This document shows positions 11,414-27,600 of a DNA stretch of 64,000 nt, piece by piece. Within the stretch, counting starts at the first letter, position 1; each line of letters starts with the position of its first letter. Made by a program: the position numbers and the translations under genes. The DNA lies in assembly GCA_038501785.1 (NCBI GenBank), contig JBAMJR010000042.1, positions 1,964,501 through 2,028,500 of the forward strand, read 5' to 3'. The stretch is from Myoxocephalus aenaeus (taxonomy: Eukaryota; Chordata; Actinopteri; Perciformes; Cottidae). Below the pieces are notes generated by a model that made no database searches, was not told the origin of the DNA, and saw only the letters and a program-made list of their open reading frames with translations.

Positions 11414-13607
11414 CGGAATGAGCATACTTATAACCACACTGTTACAAGTCCTTCATAGTGTCATATTGCTTTTTGGAGAATTATGATGATAAGTTCATAG
11501 TAGATGCAAAAGTATACTTAGGTACAATATATTATGTTGAACATAATATATATGGATGGATAATATATATGGATGGATTTTTTCAAACCTACACATCAGC
11601 CAGTTGTATCCATTAACTTTCTTTTATTTGTCTGAGGAGGAAAAGTGAGGAAATTAAACCTTTGTCTTAATAGCTTGTTTCCAAACCAGTATTAGACGAA
11701 GGTGACGAAGGTCATATTTGTGGTCAAACATATTAAATGGATTGGTAGCAACAACGAGATCAACTGTATTTACCGTGGTAATCATCTGGCTTTTTATTTA
11801 GTTCCATCATCAGTTCAAATTTAAATTAGTTCAATAACCTTTTGTTTTTCACCAAATACCTGGAAAACTAATGGCATCCATGTCCGCCTCAGCATGAGCA
11901 AATGATTGTAGTGTTTTGTTTAATCAGCGTAGTCATTGTGAGCAGACTTCTGATGTTAGCATTCAGGTCAAAGCAACACTGGCTAAGTAGAGGCTTGCGG
12001 AGATGCTAGCATAGCTCAGTGTTGTTGTAATACCTTCATCCAAAGTGGGCAGGATAATAGGAATATATCCACCCCCCCCCAAAAAAAAATGTATGACCCA
12101 TTCTCCAAATGTTGGGGTACACTGGTTATGAAAACTTTAGAATTAGGTGTTTTGCTATTAAGGACTGTTCAAAGAGACCAAACACTTCTCATAAAGAGTT
12201 ATTACAATGGAAAGCAAACCTGGTCTCAAATATCCCTTTGTTCTTATACAGTCAACAACTGCTTGTGGTTTAACTTTAATACTTTTCTCTTTTTCTAAAC
12301 CATATGGTCCATTTTTGCCATTTTCAGTTTTGCAGTTTGACATTCAAAAGGCTCTGAAATCACAATCTGATTCTAGGCAATATGGGCGTTTACCACAGAG
12401 GTTAAGAAGGATAGGAGCAGAGGCAAAGGGAATTAATTCTAGCCCAGTCGGAGTCTTAACTGCTGCAGAACTTCAAATTTAGGGGTAGCTGCAATTTTAA
12501 GCAAAGCTTGGTTTTGTTATTACTTGCCTACAGACAGGCAGAAGCGCTTCAGCTGGCGTAAAAAACATAGTCCCTATCTGTTTGGACTGTTCTTGGAAAT
12601 GCTCCATGGGCTCCACACAGCCAAAGCTATGAGCACCAACTCCAAGCAGCTTTTTATTTTTCATCGTCCCACAGCAAATGGGAGACCTCAAGGACAGATG
12701 CACGGCATTCCATTCAACTATCGCAGACAATCTGGCTCGTTTAAAGCCGTTTATGTGCTTCTCTTATAGTCAGCAGATGTCTAATTGAGGTTAAAGGAAT
12801 TATGGATGAATAAACTAAGCCTTGAGGGAAAACACACATCTCTGGACTGGGATTTGTCTGCTAGGCGTAGCCAGTTGGATCTCTGCAAGAGCTCACTCCG
12901 TGTATGTTTAATTCAAGAGCGATCACATGTGCTTGTGGAATGCAAGTGAGGGAGCAAACTGAAAGAAAAGCTTTTGGCTTTTCATCTGCCAATTTATTCC
13001 ACTGTGGAGGTCAAGTCAAGGATTCGGAGTCCCCCAGTAGGCTGTGCCGGATTAGAGGCATGTTTGCTTTTGCAACAAAGGAATGAGCTCGTAAACTAAC
13101 AGTGTTTCTGAGGTGATTGTGCAACATGATGTGAGTCAGAGCAATGTAAATGAAGCCAGTTGACAGTTCTCAGTGTTTACATGCGGTGTCCTCGCTGTGC
13201 TGCTGGAGTGTGTGTTCTTCCTCGGAAAACACTGGAACATCACATCAAAACATTGCTCCACAGAATCACTTGTGGTCAAACTGAAATGTGATTCTCCTGT
13301 CGTTTTGTCTATTATAAATATATGGCATTATTTAACACGGTGGCTATTTTGTGTGGAGACATTTTAGTGGATTGAACCGTTTTAGGACATAGCAGCTTGG
13401 TCAGTGGCCGTTGGCGTCTGATACAAAAGCACCGAGGCTCCCTTTAGCGTCTGTATGGCACCCATGTAGACCCATCTCCATCAGTGTAAGACCTAGAACA
13501 ACTGTTTAGTAGTTTAAATAGGATGAAAGTCCGCGCAATGCGGATGTGAGGGTAGGCTGGATGGGTCAAATAACCAGAGGACTTTAACTCAGAAGATTGC
13601 TCCTGAC
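11414..13607. other. Spacer without recognised gene
   Basis: AT-rich DNA with isolated frames (for example 12,089-12,482) lacking known motifs. A short (C)n(A)n tract occurs at about 12,071-12,089. Confidence 0.5.
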
Positions 13608-13690
13608 TTCCCAGGTGACTGTGGCTCAGTGGTTAGCATGCCTGACATTCAATCAGAGGATTGGTTGTTCAAGCCCCGGCTCCACTAGTC

Positions 13691-14921
13691 CAGTGATTGT
13701 CAACCACTGTGCCGCGGCACACCAGTGTGCCGTGAGAGATCATCAGGTGTGCCGTGGGAAAATGTCCAATTTCACTTAATTGGTCGAAAAAAATATGATT
13801 TAGTTGCCGCAAATGATTTTCCATTGTTGAGCGTCTGAGCTGCAATATAGTGGCTGGCAGAGTAATATAGAACAGGTCTGCACCTTGTTCTGCTATTAAA
13901 CAAACTAAACGGCCGTATGGTATTGATCGTATCTACACAGAATGTCATTTCTGGGTCGCGTCTACAACTCTGCTCTGCTCTGTGTCGCGCACGCGGAGTA
14001 TCGGAAATATGTCGCGTGCTTTTCACAATGGGATTTGCTGCTGAAGCTATCAGTATTTTAAGATATGAGCTCTCACTTTTAAAGCCTAACAGTTCATGTA
14101 TTTGCAGGTCAAGACAAACAGCCTGGAGCTCATCAATGACGTTTCTGACTCAGAGAGGCTCTGGAAATATTCTTCCAAAAGCCTGAAAAATACACTGCAG
14201 TGATAAAGCCTGCACACTTTGTGGTCGTCATTAAAATAAATGAACACCATGTTTCCTTTAAGTCAGTATTTATCAAACTGGGGCGGTATTTATTACAGGT
14301 GTAATATCTTTATTACAGGTATTTATTACAGGTGTGGCGCAAGAGGAAATGCTGATTTTAAATGTTCACAGTCCACCGTTAACAGGTTACGCATGCGCAT
14401 GCGCCGAATCTTGGCATTTCGCCAAAAGCCGATCTTTATGAGATCTCTGTGAGGTCGGCTTTCTGCTGTTGTGTCTCTCATCATTGAGCATGAATTGAGA
14501 GCCGTATCAAATCTCCAACCCCGTTTTAAAAAGATTTGTAGAGGAAAGCAGCTCACTGCAGCCACTAATACTGATACAACCTGATGCTCACACATCTGCA
14601 CTCATTCCGTTTTGTTTTGCAATAGCTTATTGTTTTCCACAAAAAGCTATTTAGTAACTCAATATTAGTTCTTTTTTGCATAACTTTATTTTAATTTTTC
14701 TAACAAAGTGATAACACTTTTTTTTTGTCTGATGGAGCGATCTGGTTTACTTGAAACACTGAATACTCTTCCATGCCAGTAGGTAGTGCAATAATTATCT
14801 ACCATATATGCTGTATTATGCTACAATGTGACATTTTGTAACTTTTTAGGTTGTTGGTGTGCCGCAGGATTTTTTTATTGTAGAAAATGTGCCGCGGCTC
14901 AAAAAAGGTTGAAAAACACTG
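13691..14921. mobile_element. hAT-type transposon nested in a SINE, TSD CACTAGTC
   Basis: The ends are CAGTGATTGTCAACC and GGTTGAAAAACACTG, imperfect inverted repeats. They are flanked by CACTAGTC at 13,683-13,690 and 14,922-14,929. GTGCCGCGGCACAC next to the left end is a small palindrome also seen, altered, near the right end. No transposase is visible. A second hAT-like segment lies inside at about 14,263-14,640. Confidence 0.9.
14263..14640 (+). mobile_element. Second hAT-like segment, related to 1585-2349
   Basis: It starts CAGTATTTATCAAACTGGGG, a degenerate form of the 1585 terminus. From 14,381 it follows the same order as 2020-2290 (CCGTTAACAGGTTACGC, then GAGATCTCTGTGAGGTC, then GATACAACCTGATGCTCACA). 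The right terminus and TSD are not recognisable. It is an older or partly deleted relative nested in the larger element. Confidence 0.7.
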
Positions 14922-15172
14922 CACTAGTCCATGTCGTTGTGTCCTTGAGCAAGACACTTAACCACAAATTGCTCCCCGTTGCTGTGTCTACGTTGTATAG
15001 AAACAATGTAAGTTGCTTTGGATGACAGCGTCAGCTAAATGTAATGTGTTAAACCATGTCACTTCATTTACCTGCTTTACTAATACTTATTTTATGTAAC
15101 AAACGTACCTATTTTGACCCCAGTCACAACGTTTTCGTAAACCCATCCAAGTACTTTTGTTGTACACCCTTA

Positions 15173-15447
15173 GGGAATGTTCACACCAGACGCGACTCTC
15201 AAAAACGTGTCGCTACCAAAACCATTGTTTTCCTATGGTAAATGCGGCTCGTCGCGTTTTTCTAGCGCGCCTAAAAGTTGAAATATTCTCAACTTTTAAG
15301 CGCCTTGCGCAGAGTCGCAGCTCATCAATGTCAGTGTGTATCGTCCGGTTGCGCACACAGGCGCCGGGCAAAACAGCCCGCCGTGTTGTCGCCAAAGCGT
15401 TTTAGAGGCGACTACTTTTAAAAGTCGCGTCCGGTGTGAACGGCCCC
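15173..15447. mobile_element. Foldback MITE, TSD TTA (PIF/Harbinger-like)
   Basis: The ends share GTTCACACC(A/G)GACGCGAC as inverted repeats, 24 bp with about four mismatches. TTA flanks both sides (15,170-15,172 and 15,448-15,450). The interior also folds: TAAAAGTTGA and TCAACTTTTA lie near the centre. A 3-bp TWA duplication with short TIRs fits PIF/Harbinger. The element is 275 bp and codes for nothing. Confidence 0.82.
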
Positions 15448-15450
15448 TTA

Positions 15451-16424
15451 GAGGTATTTTCGAAAGGGGCCGTGTGCATGTAACGAGCGAAAACGTGCAC
15501 GTCCGAAACTGACACTAGAGCAATACTTGGTGTGTGTTCAGAGTGGGGAAGCCTTCGCTCGGAGACATGCTACTGACTCTGAGGAGTGATATACTGCCTA
15601 AAAACATGGAGGTCCTTTTGATATGTGAGCAACTACAACAAACATGTTGGGTAGAATCGCAGCACAGGGAAGTGTTCAAGCGATTCGGTTTGCTGGGATA
15701 ACTAGCTTCCTCTGCCATACTGGAAGCGAGTTGATCTAGCTTCCTAGCGTGCTTTGCTAAAGCACTGGTTCCCGCTTGGATGTTCTCTTTTTCCGTTCGT
15801 ATTATTTCAACACCTACTGAGTCACTGGCCGGTCCTGCACACTCAGTGTTGGTTCGTACTGGTTTTGTACAAAGGAGGGGGTTCTCGTTCGCATTAGCCG
15901 TGATGGCAGACAGATGACCAGATTGTCACAGCAAGCAGCTCAAGAGAGAACTGCAACATACAGGATGCTGTCATTGGAAATGAAAAGAGTTGTCTTTTTC
16001 TCTGACTTTCTTCACAAAGTAGGGAACTCAGACACCAGAAAGAGAACCTGGGAGTCTGATGTTTTAATAGCCATGTTGTGACAATAAGCTAGTCTGCCCT
16101 TTTACGCACCCGCTGTGTCAGACACCTGTGTGTTGAAGAGACTCAGCTAATGAGAGCAAGTCTGACATTTAATAATGGATGAATTAAGAAAAGGAAAAAA
16201 AGATGGACGGACGGACAGTTTATTAGATTGTGGTATCATAATTTAACAAATAAGTGAAAAGAGTTGTCTGTGGATTAAAGGCTCACTTCACAGATTCATT
16301 TTGTTTATGCAATCAGTTTACTCGTCGTGAATCGAAATGCACAGCTGTGAAAACAGTTACAATGTCCTCTGTGGCTCTGGAGGAGCTGAACAAGCCAATG
16401 ACCCATACTAGAGACTATAAGTAA
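15451..16424. other. Spacer without recognised gene
   Basis: Unique-looking DNA. A minus frame at 15,515-15,718 has no known domain. Confidence 0.5.
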
Positions 16425-16870
16425 TGCTGCGTTCACACCAAAAGGGTTTACTCGCTCGACTTTATGTGGCTAATTCGCTTTTTCGCTGCGGAAAAGGGGG
16501 CGCAGCTTATCTCCGTGGCTTTACTCCGTGAAAACATTTACCATTTCCGCCATCCACCATTGAAATAACCACTAGTTCTGCTTTATTCTTGTTGTGGAAG
16601 TCCCACAAACGTGGGAACATCAAACGCCCCCGTGTCTGGGTTCATAATATTATCCGTAGTCGCACACAGCTCCGACTCCTCCAGCACGAGCGTCTGAATG
16701 AAGCCGCTTCCAGCGCTCCTTCAGCGGACCAGCAACAGCAGGACAGCGGTGACGACGGGCGGAGCTTCTCAACGCTGATTGGCTTTCGCAACCATTCGCG
16801 TCTGTGCATTGACTTTACATGTAATCTACTCACGCGAATATTTCGCAACTCTTTTGGTGTGAACGCAGCA
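16425..16870. mobile_element. Harbinger-type MITE with perfect 20-bp TIRs and TSD TAA
   Basis: TGCTGCGTTCACACCAAAAG begins the element and its exact reverse complement ends it. TAA flanks both sides (16,422-16,424 and 16,871-16,873). The interior contains CGCGAATATTTCGC and GAAGCCGCTTCCAGCGCT, which recur inverted in the 40,116 copy. It needs a transposase encoded elsewhere. Frames inside (16,589-16,873 plus) are by-products. Confidence 0.9.
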
Positions 16871-16873
16871 TAA

Positions 16874-21039
<4,166 letters not shown>

Positions 21040-21059
21040 AATGAACACAGGCATGATGA

Positions 21060-21495
21060 TGGTGGGGCTAAATCAAAAGTCAGGGGATAACCAAAGTGAA
21101 TGCAGTTCATCCTGTGGGGAACATGAATGCCTGGACCCAATTTAAGGGAAATCTCTCCTATAGTTGTTGAGACATTTGACTCAAAACGTGAACCTCCTGG
21201 TGGCGCTACAGGGTATCAATAAAGTGATTAGCATTCATCCTCTGGTAACCATCAATGTTTGTACAAAATGGCATGGCACAGAGGCCGATTCATACTTCCC
21301 AGGCGAGCAAGGGTCAGCGTGACGCAGATGTACGCGCATGTAGACGTCTGCAAGCAGCCCAAAAGACTGCAAGGGTCGTCCTCTGGGGACCATGCATGTC
21401 TGTACATTTCAAGATAATCCATCTGAAAGTTGTTAAGATATTTCAGTCTGGACCAAAGTGCTCAACCAACAGAGGGACATAGAATCACTAGCATG
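21060..21495 (+). repeat. Internally repeated dispersed fish repeat
   Basis: Three degenerate copies of a unit with 'TTCATCCTCTGG..ACCATNAATGTNTGTACA' begin near 21,105, 21,235 and 21,370. 'GTTGTTGAGACATTTGACTC' and 'GTTGTTAAGATATTTCAGTC' follow in copies 1 and 3. The wording is typical of a dispersed teleost repeat; I cannot name its family. Confidence 0.6.
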
Positions 21496-21899
21496 GAAAA
21501 AAAGAAGGAAAAAAGAATATATAAAGATATCTATAGTTTCTCACATTTAATGGTAAATGTGAGCATGCTGTGTTTACATATGGCACATGCAATTTGTCAT
21601 ATTATATTAATGGGCCATAATATGTTATGTTATGTGTTATGTTATGTTCCATAGGTCACATGTCAACATGATGCTGTATGCTGCACATAGATTGTTAGTC
21701 AGGTCACGCCAGCTATATGCGTTCAGAAATATCATATAAATATATATATATAGAAATGAGGCCATCCTCCCTCCTGACTCAACAGGTAGGTGTGGTAGTT
21801 AAATGTACTTGAGCACACATTGTGTACATACAATAGAAGGCCAGAGAGCATGATACTTAGTTTAGGTTTTGCACCGAGAGATTAAAAAAATACGGAACA

Positions 21900-22215
21900 C
21901 ACGAGGGACAGTCCACAAAAAATAAGGGTTCCTAAAGGGTTCTTCCTGAGTAGGGTTTGTGTTTTTAAAGAGGGTTCTTTGTAAGACTAAGGGTTCCATT
22001 TCATCCATTTAACCCTTTTTAAGAAGAACGAGTTCCCTCATGATTGTCGTGGGCTGCGCTGCAACACATCACCCTCCAGGCTGCTGGACTTAATCCCTGT
22101 GGCCACAAGATGACCTGTTTTAAGGTAGAGGTAGAACCCTCTGAAAGGGTTCCAGGTGAAACCTTTTTTTTAATATTAAAAAAGGGTTCTAAGGAAACAG
22201 GCCTGAGGACCCTGT
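21900..22215. repeat. GGTTCT-rich repeat (MITE-like)
   Basis: AAGGGTTC or AGGGTTCT occurs repeatedly on the plus strand (21,926; 21,938; 21,973; 21,991; 22,146; 22,184) and GAACCCT on the other strand near 22,133. The ends are not well defined. It resembles non-autonomous fish DNA elements made of GGTTCT blocks. Family unknown. Confidence 0.45.
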
Positions 22216-22426
22216 ATGGTTTTAGTTAGCGCCTTTTTTAATTATAAGATTATAGGATCATACATGGAATGCATTACTCTCCAACTGAAGTTCATTAGTT
22301 CCAAATGAGAGAATCCATTATGGTTGCGTGAGTCATTCGAAAGGCTGAATGAGGTTGACAGCGTTGCATGCGTACTGTAAATCGAGGGCCGTTAGGCTGA
22401 TACTAAGGGACATGTATGTGAAAAGA

Positions 22427-22457
22427 ACATTTTGTTGCTAAATCAGCAACAAAATGT
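22427..22457. repeat. Perfect 13-bp hairpin
   Basis: ACATTTTGTTGCT (22,427-22,439) is followed by a 5-base loop and AGCAACAAAATGT (22,445-22,457). The stem is exact. It is too short for a microRNA precursor. Confidence 0.85.
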
Positions 22458-23006
22458 ATTATGCGACAAACTGATCGCCTCCCCCAAACACATTTGAGTT
22501 ACAGGGTGTGACATAACATGAAAGACTTGGCAGCACATATAGATGGGATCCAGGTGTAATGTTGTCGGTACATGGTGCACTATGTGCTTTTGCCCTCCGA
22601 GATACCAGTTTGCCTCGGGCCTTTGTGGAAGCATTTTCTATTTATTTATTCTCCGTTTTTGGTAAGCAAACCATAGGAAACACCACTACTGCCTGAGGAC
22701 ACGCCGCAGCTACGTTAGCAAAAGCAGCTTCACAGCCTTTAAAGATGCTAACAGCTCTACCTAAAGGGGGAAAGCCAAGCAGTTGATGGCTGTGCAAATT
22801 AACTGGGCAGGCAGCTACTGCGAACTTTAAGCCCCAGCTGCACATGTTGTGTGGCACGCCACCTTTGAAAGTACACTGCGTACTTGCATTTTAAGGGTCA
22901 AGTGCAGGGAGTTGGTTTACGTTAGCCCCATCGAAAAAGGGTGTCACTTTAATTGGAACAAGAAGTGATTCACATCCAGGGGAGATGAATAGTTGGAGCT
23001 CCTCAC

Positions 23007-23031
23007 TGTGTGTGTGTGTGTGTGTGTGTGT
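23007..23031. repeat. (GT)n microsatellite
   Basis: About 12 GT units. Confidence 0.95.
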
Positions 23032-23039
23032 TTCAGTAG

Positions 23040-24000
23040 ATGAGAGCATAGCGGTGTACGCACATGAAAATTAATGAGCTTCCTCACACATGGAGCCTAA
23101 TAATGGCTGTGAAAATAATTACATGCAGCGGAACATTGATGTGTGAAATAACAAAGGCCAGCACGCTGTGAAGCTCGTGTTGCCATCAGCTCCCCTAATT
23201 ATCTGCGTTAGCCGCAACTGGGCAGCTGGAGGGGCCGCGGTGTCACATATGATGGCCAAAACAAAGCCTCGACCCTTCCAACCCCGTGCTGGAGTGCCGA
23301 CGTAATTCGCTCTCACTGAAAAGAAATATCAGATTGCAAACCGACCTCGAGCCGCCCCCCACCGCTCGAAAATCCCAGTGCTGCCCGTAAGAGGCTTTAC
23401 CATAGACTAGAAGCGGGTGAATAGGGATAATTTAATGAAACATTAGGAGAGAGCACTCCACAGTCCTTAAACAAATTGCTTTTCTGACTGCCATGCTTGG
23501 CTCAATTTGGGTTGCCTGAAGGAAGAGCCGAGTGAAAACAAGAGAAGGGAAGACAGAGCTGTTTTCCACCTGCAGCATTTAGAGGTTGAACGTAATAGTT
23601 CCAGAGAAAAAACAAACAATTGAAATATAGACGATGAGGCTGTCCAATGATTGGTAAGCCTCCCGTGGTTTCATGAGAACCTTCTGCAGGACAGATTAAG
23701 TGCAATGGGAGGCTGTTAGGACCCTTCCGTGTTATCGGCAGCCACCTATCGGCACAAACAGGTGGCAGCCGGGTATTGGCACCTTTTTACTGGCTAACTC
23801 TTCAAGGTGATTTAAGGCTGGGCCTTATTAAGATGTTGACATGGGCCCTGGGAGCCATCTTTGTGGCATCGCAAAGGAGATTCACCTCTCATTACCTCTT
23901 TGTGCTGCACTGTGTTCTTAAGCTTGGGGTTTGAAGCTGGCCACTGAGTAAGCCTTGAATTAGCTTAATTAGAGGAGCCAGGCACATGACCTAAACCTTA
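23040..24000. other. Unique DNA with homeodomain-type motifs, no gene
   Basis: Repeat-poor and of balanced composition, with several TAAT motifs (CCTAATTATCTGC at about 23,195, GCTTAATTAGAGG at about 23,963). Such stretches can be conserved non-coding elements, but conservation cannot be judged from one sequence. Confidence 0.3.
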
Positions 24001-24465
24001 CATGGAGAGAAAGTCACAGGCAGGTACTCGTAGCCGATATGATTATTGTGGACTGTCTGTTGTGCAGGCGTGGTTGGTGATTTGTGTCCATGTTAGCATG
24101 CGTCCCTGTCTCTTTCTGCTGGATGTACATTTCTGTGCTAATGGCAGTATAATAATGAGGGCAGAGAGAGACGCACAACTGTAAAAACGTACGTCTCTGT
24201 TGAACATTGTTGGCTTTACTCAGATCCAGTAAGATGTCTCAATGTTCAGAGCACACGGGAGACTTTTCAAAAGGACTAGCAAGTGCAGACCATCAAAGTA
24301 AAATGATGAATGATTAATTTTTTTATGACCGCCGAGTAATGGTAGAACTTCTGATAGAGTGGACTATTTTAATCAAAAAAATACTAATATACTAATATTC
24401 ATCATTAGTCTTTTTAAGTAAAAAAGGGTAATGTTCAAAACAACGAGATGGCGAATTAGCAGATA

Positions 24466-24685
24466 ATGTCCTCGGCTGTCCTCGGCCAAGACACTGAATT
24501 TATTGAACCACAAATTGCTCCTTAAGCCTGCACCTTTGGTGTGTGTGAATGCATTTCCTATAAATTAGATCCTGGTGAGCGGGTGGCCCCTTGCATGGCA
24601 GCGGAAGGCTGAGTCTTGACATGCAATGTAAAGTGCCCTGAGTGGTCGGAAAACTAGAAAGGTACTATTTAAATGCAGGTATATT
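24466..24685 (+). mobile_element. Teleost SINE, 5'-truncated
   Basis: It contains GTCCTCGGCCAAGACACTGAA, then TTGCTCC, GTGTGTGTGAATGCAT, and ends GAGTGGTCGGAAAACTAGAA then AGGTACTATTTAAATGCAGG. The order core, GTGTGAATG, then 'ctgagtggtcg-gaaaactagaaaggtactat' is typical of a fish SINE tail. The tRNA head is missing. Confidence 0.7.
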
Positions 24686-27600
24686 TATCAATATTATAGG
24701 CTACTATCAGTTCAAAAGACTTAAAAATTACATGATAATTCTAGGAAGTCAATATTGGTAATTACCATATCATTACCTTGTCTTATGTTCCAAAAGTGTT
24801 CCCTTTTGTTTCAATACTGTTCGCAGCAATGGTGAAATTGAGAGGATACAGTAAATAACTGACTTGTCTCCCACCGACCCTGTAATATACGTGGAAATGA
24901 CACGGCATGTTTCCTACTTAAACAGTTTGTGCGATCATGTCTCGACGACAACACACCTGTGTTCTACTATTACAGAGGAACAAGCGTCAAGCTGACATTA
25001 GTTGTCAACGCGTTGTCAAGCTCTTGGAGGAGTTCCCCTCTGTTGGATGAATAAACCGTGTTTTTTTTGCACATAATCGAGAGCTTCACCAATCTCACGT
25101 GTTTATTTCCATGTTGTTGACGCGTGTTGGGCTGCATGTTCCTCTGTTGAGTGGTGTACGACATGCTTATTGGTTGGATCCATTGCAAAGTATATGCATG
25201 TTTGTGTGTGCATGCGTCTTCAGGAGCGTCTGCCATTTAAATGAATTATTTGACCTCGGCTCTTGATCAAACAGAGAAAATAAGGCAAATTCTATTTTCC
25301 CTCCTCCTTATTCTCCTGCTGGTTGTCCGACTGTGCACTGGGACAGAGAGGTTAGAGTCTCCTGTGACTTGACACTTCATTGTGGGTTGTGAGTAACTGG
25401 CAGAGCACACAACACATTTTTTATTTATCATTTCATTTTTTTTGTCACTGTTTTTTCATCCTGCTGAAGGGAAATGTGAAATGAGCTGATGGTACTGCAA
25501 CGATTAAATAAGAGAAGGAAAACATTCCAACTGGATTGTGTTCAGCAATCACAAGGTATTTATTGACTGTGACCTAAAGACAGTGTTTTTTATTTTATTA
25601 CATTTGTATTTTAACATGATCTGAACATGATTTATAGAGTTGTATTTGATTTATTTATTAAATTATAAAAATGTATTAATTTCTCTTAACTTAATTTGGT
25701 TTGCATCAGTTCGTATTGTTTTTGTCTTGTCAATGATTTTTAAAGCACTTGCATTTGAGGTCAGGTGCAATATGAACAAAACTTGATTGAAGTGGAAGTT
25801 CTCAAATACTTTTTAGCACCACCTCTGGCTTGCTCCACGAGCAAAGACGTGGCTGTTTCTTCCAGAGTCAAGAGTTGCAAATGGAGTCTTGCACTTGTGA
25901 CGCAATGTGCCAAACACCTCTCAGTTTAGACTTGTGTAATACGTCTCCATTAACTCATTGGCAAATGGTTGTGCAGGCCTGTGATCTGCCTGCTTACTCA
26001 CACACACACACTCACACACACTTTCCACAGATCCGCGGTGTGCATGATCTAAATGAGTCCACAGGCTTTTTTCGTCAGGTAACACTGACAAGCAGAACAT
26101 GAAAATCACATTAAACCTTGCATGCGTCATTATCAATGTGCATGGCTGGCTGTGTAGACAAGCGCTAAAGCCTCCATGGCAGCAGTCATGTGGGCAAGCA
26201 TGCCTTTGATCAAGAAATGTCCACAGTAAATCCATAAGCAGGTGCAGCCCAAAAACAGATTGAGGCCATATGCTTGGATAGCCATGGACTCAGATGTAAA
26301 GCTGTCAGGGGGGAAGACACGTGTGATTCATGTTGGATAATCTGAAAGGCCGGTGGACCTATAGTGCGCCTATAAGGGTCTCTTTCAAGTTTTAGTTGTC
26401 ATATTCAACCGATATGGAGCAGTCGTGGTTGGCAAAGAAAAAAACATGACAGTAAAGTAACTAAAAGTTAGAATATTGATAGTGTTCCATCAAGTTTCAT
26501 CAGAGGGACCAGTTCACTAATTCTTGCAGCCAGTCATCGGGTTGGCATGTCGGCAATAAATGCTAGTTTGCTCCGGTTCATTCACAGATGTATTTTGACC
26601 AGAGTGGATAATGGGAGAATGCAGAGTGCGGCTGAGATAAGTTTGTCTACGTCTGAGGGCCGAACGAGACAATATGGCGTTTTAAAATGGCTTCGGAGAC
26701 CCCACTATTGCAAGAAAAACATGACTTGTTTCTATAACACTGTGCGTGTAATGTATCATTACATTCATTACATGTATCATTACATACGGCCAGCGCTGTC
26801 TGGCAAAGCCTGACTGGGCTGAGGGCTTAGCGTTGGGGACTTTTTGCACAATGCCAATTGGTATTTGTAGGCACTGTTGGACAGGACTGTCAATATGGAA
26901 GGCACTGCATTGGGCAATTACAAAGAGAACAGACTGGATATATTATGAATATATTCATACATTAGCAAGGCAAAAAACAAGTTATCCATTTGTCCCTGGG
27001 AAGACGGGTTCAGAAACCCGCTCCCCCCCACACCTTGCTGGGTGGCCACAAAACTCCATGACCATCTGGAATTGACCAGCTGTGTGGACCTTTTTATTCT
27101 CGGAAACTGTTTGTCACTTTCTAGGTGAACATCCAAGGGCGATCCTTTGAATGTCTTCCAGGAGAGAGCGTCTGAACGTATGCACCATTAATGGCATATG
27201 TGATACCTGGTTTTGACCGGGCCTTCTAATCAACTATATTTTAAGCAGACTTTATTTGTTTTCTCCGAGAGACGAGTCTTCCGAACAGACTAACCTCCAA
27301 AGCTTTTCTGAAGTGAGAGAGACCAAGTTTTTCAAGTGAATGTGATTGTATTTGACAGCAAAGTTTTCTACTAAATATAGTATCTCAACGGGTTGGGGAC
27401 GAAGGGATTATGGCATCACCTTGAGAGTGACTAGTAAGTGGCAAGTCCCTGAGAGTTGGCGCAATACGGCAGATTTCTCAGATAGTTTTTTTTCGTTAAT
27501 GGAGTTGGAGCATTTCCTGCAAAGAGGGGAGAGAGGCTCAAATGAGGCAATGGAATGACAGGCAATAGCCTGGAAAATATGAGATGGGGAGAGTGGGATG

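Larger units (their letters stand above)
13614..15047 (+). mobile_element. tRNA-derived SINE split by a hAT insertion
   Basis: The head at 13,614-13,690 has a box A (TGGCTCAGTGG) and box B (GTTCAAGCC) spaced as in a pol III promoter. After the inserted element the SINE resumes at 14,922 with GTCCTTGAGCAAGACACTTA, a core common in teleost SINEs. It ends near 15,047 with GCGTCAGCTAAATGTAATG, a LINE-like tail. Removing the insert and one TSD copy joins the two parts in order, so the SINE predates the hAT. Confidence 0.82.
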
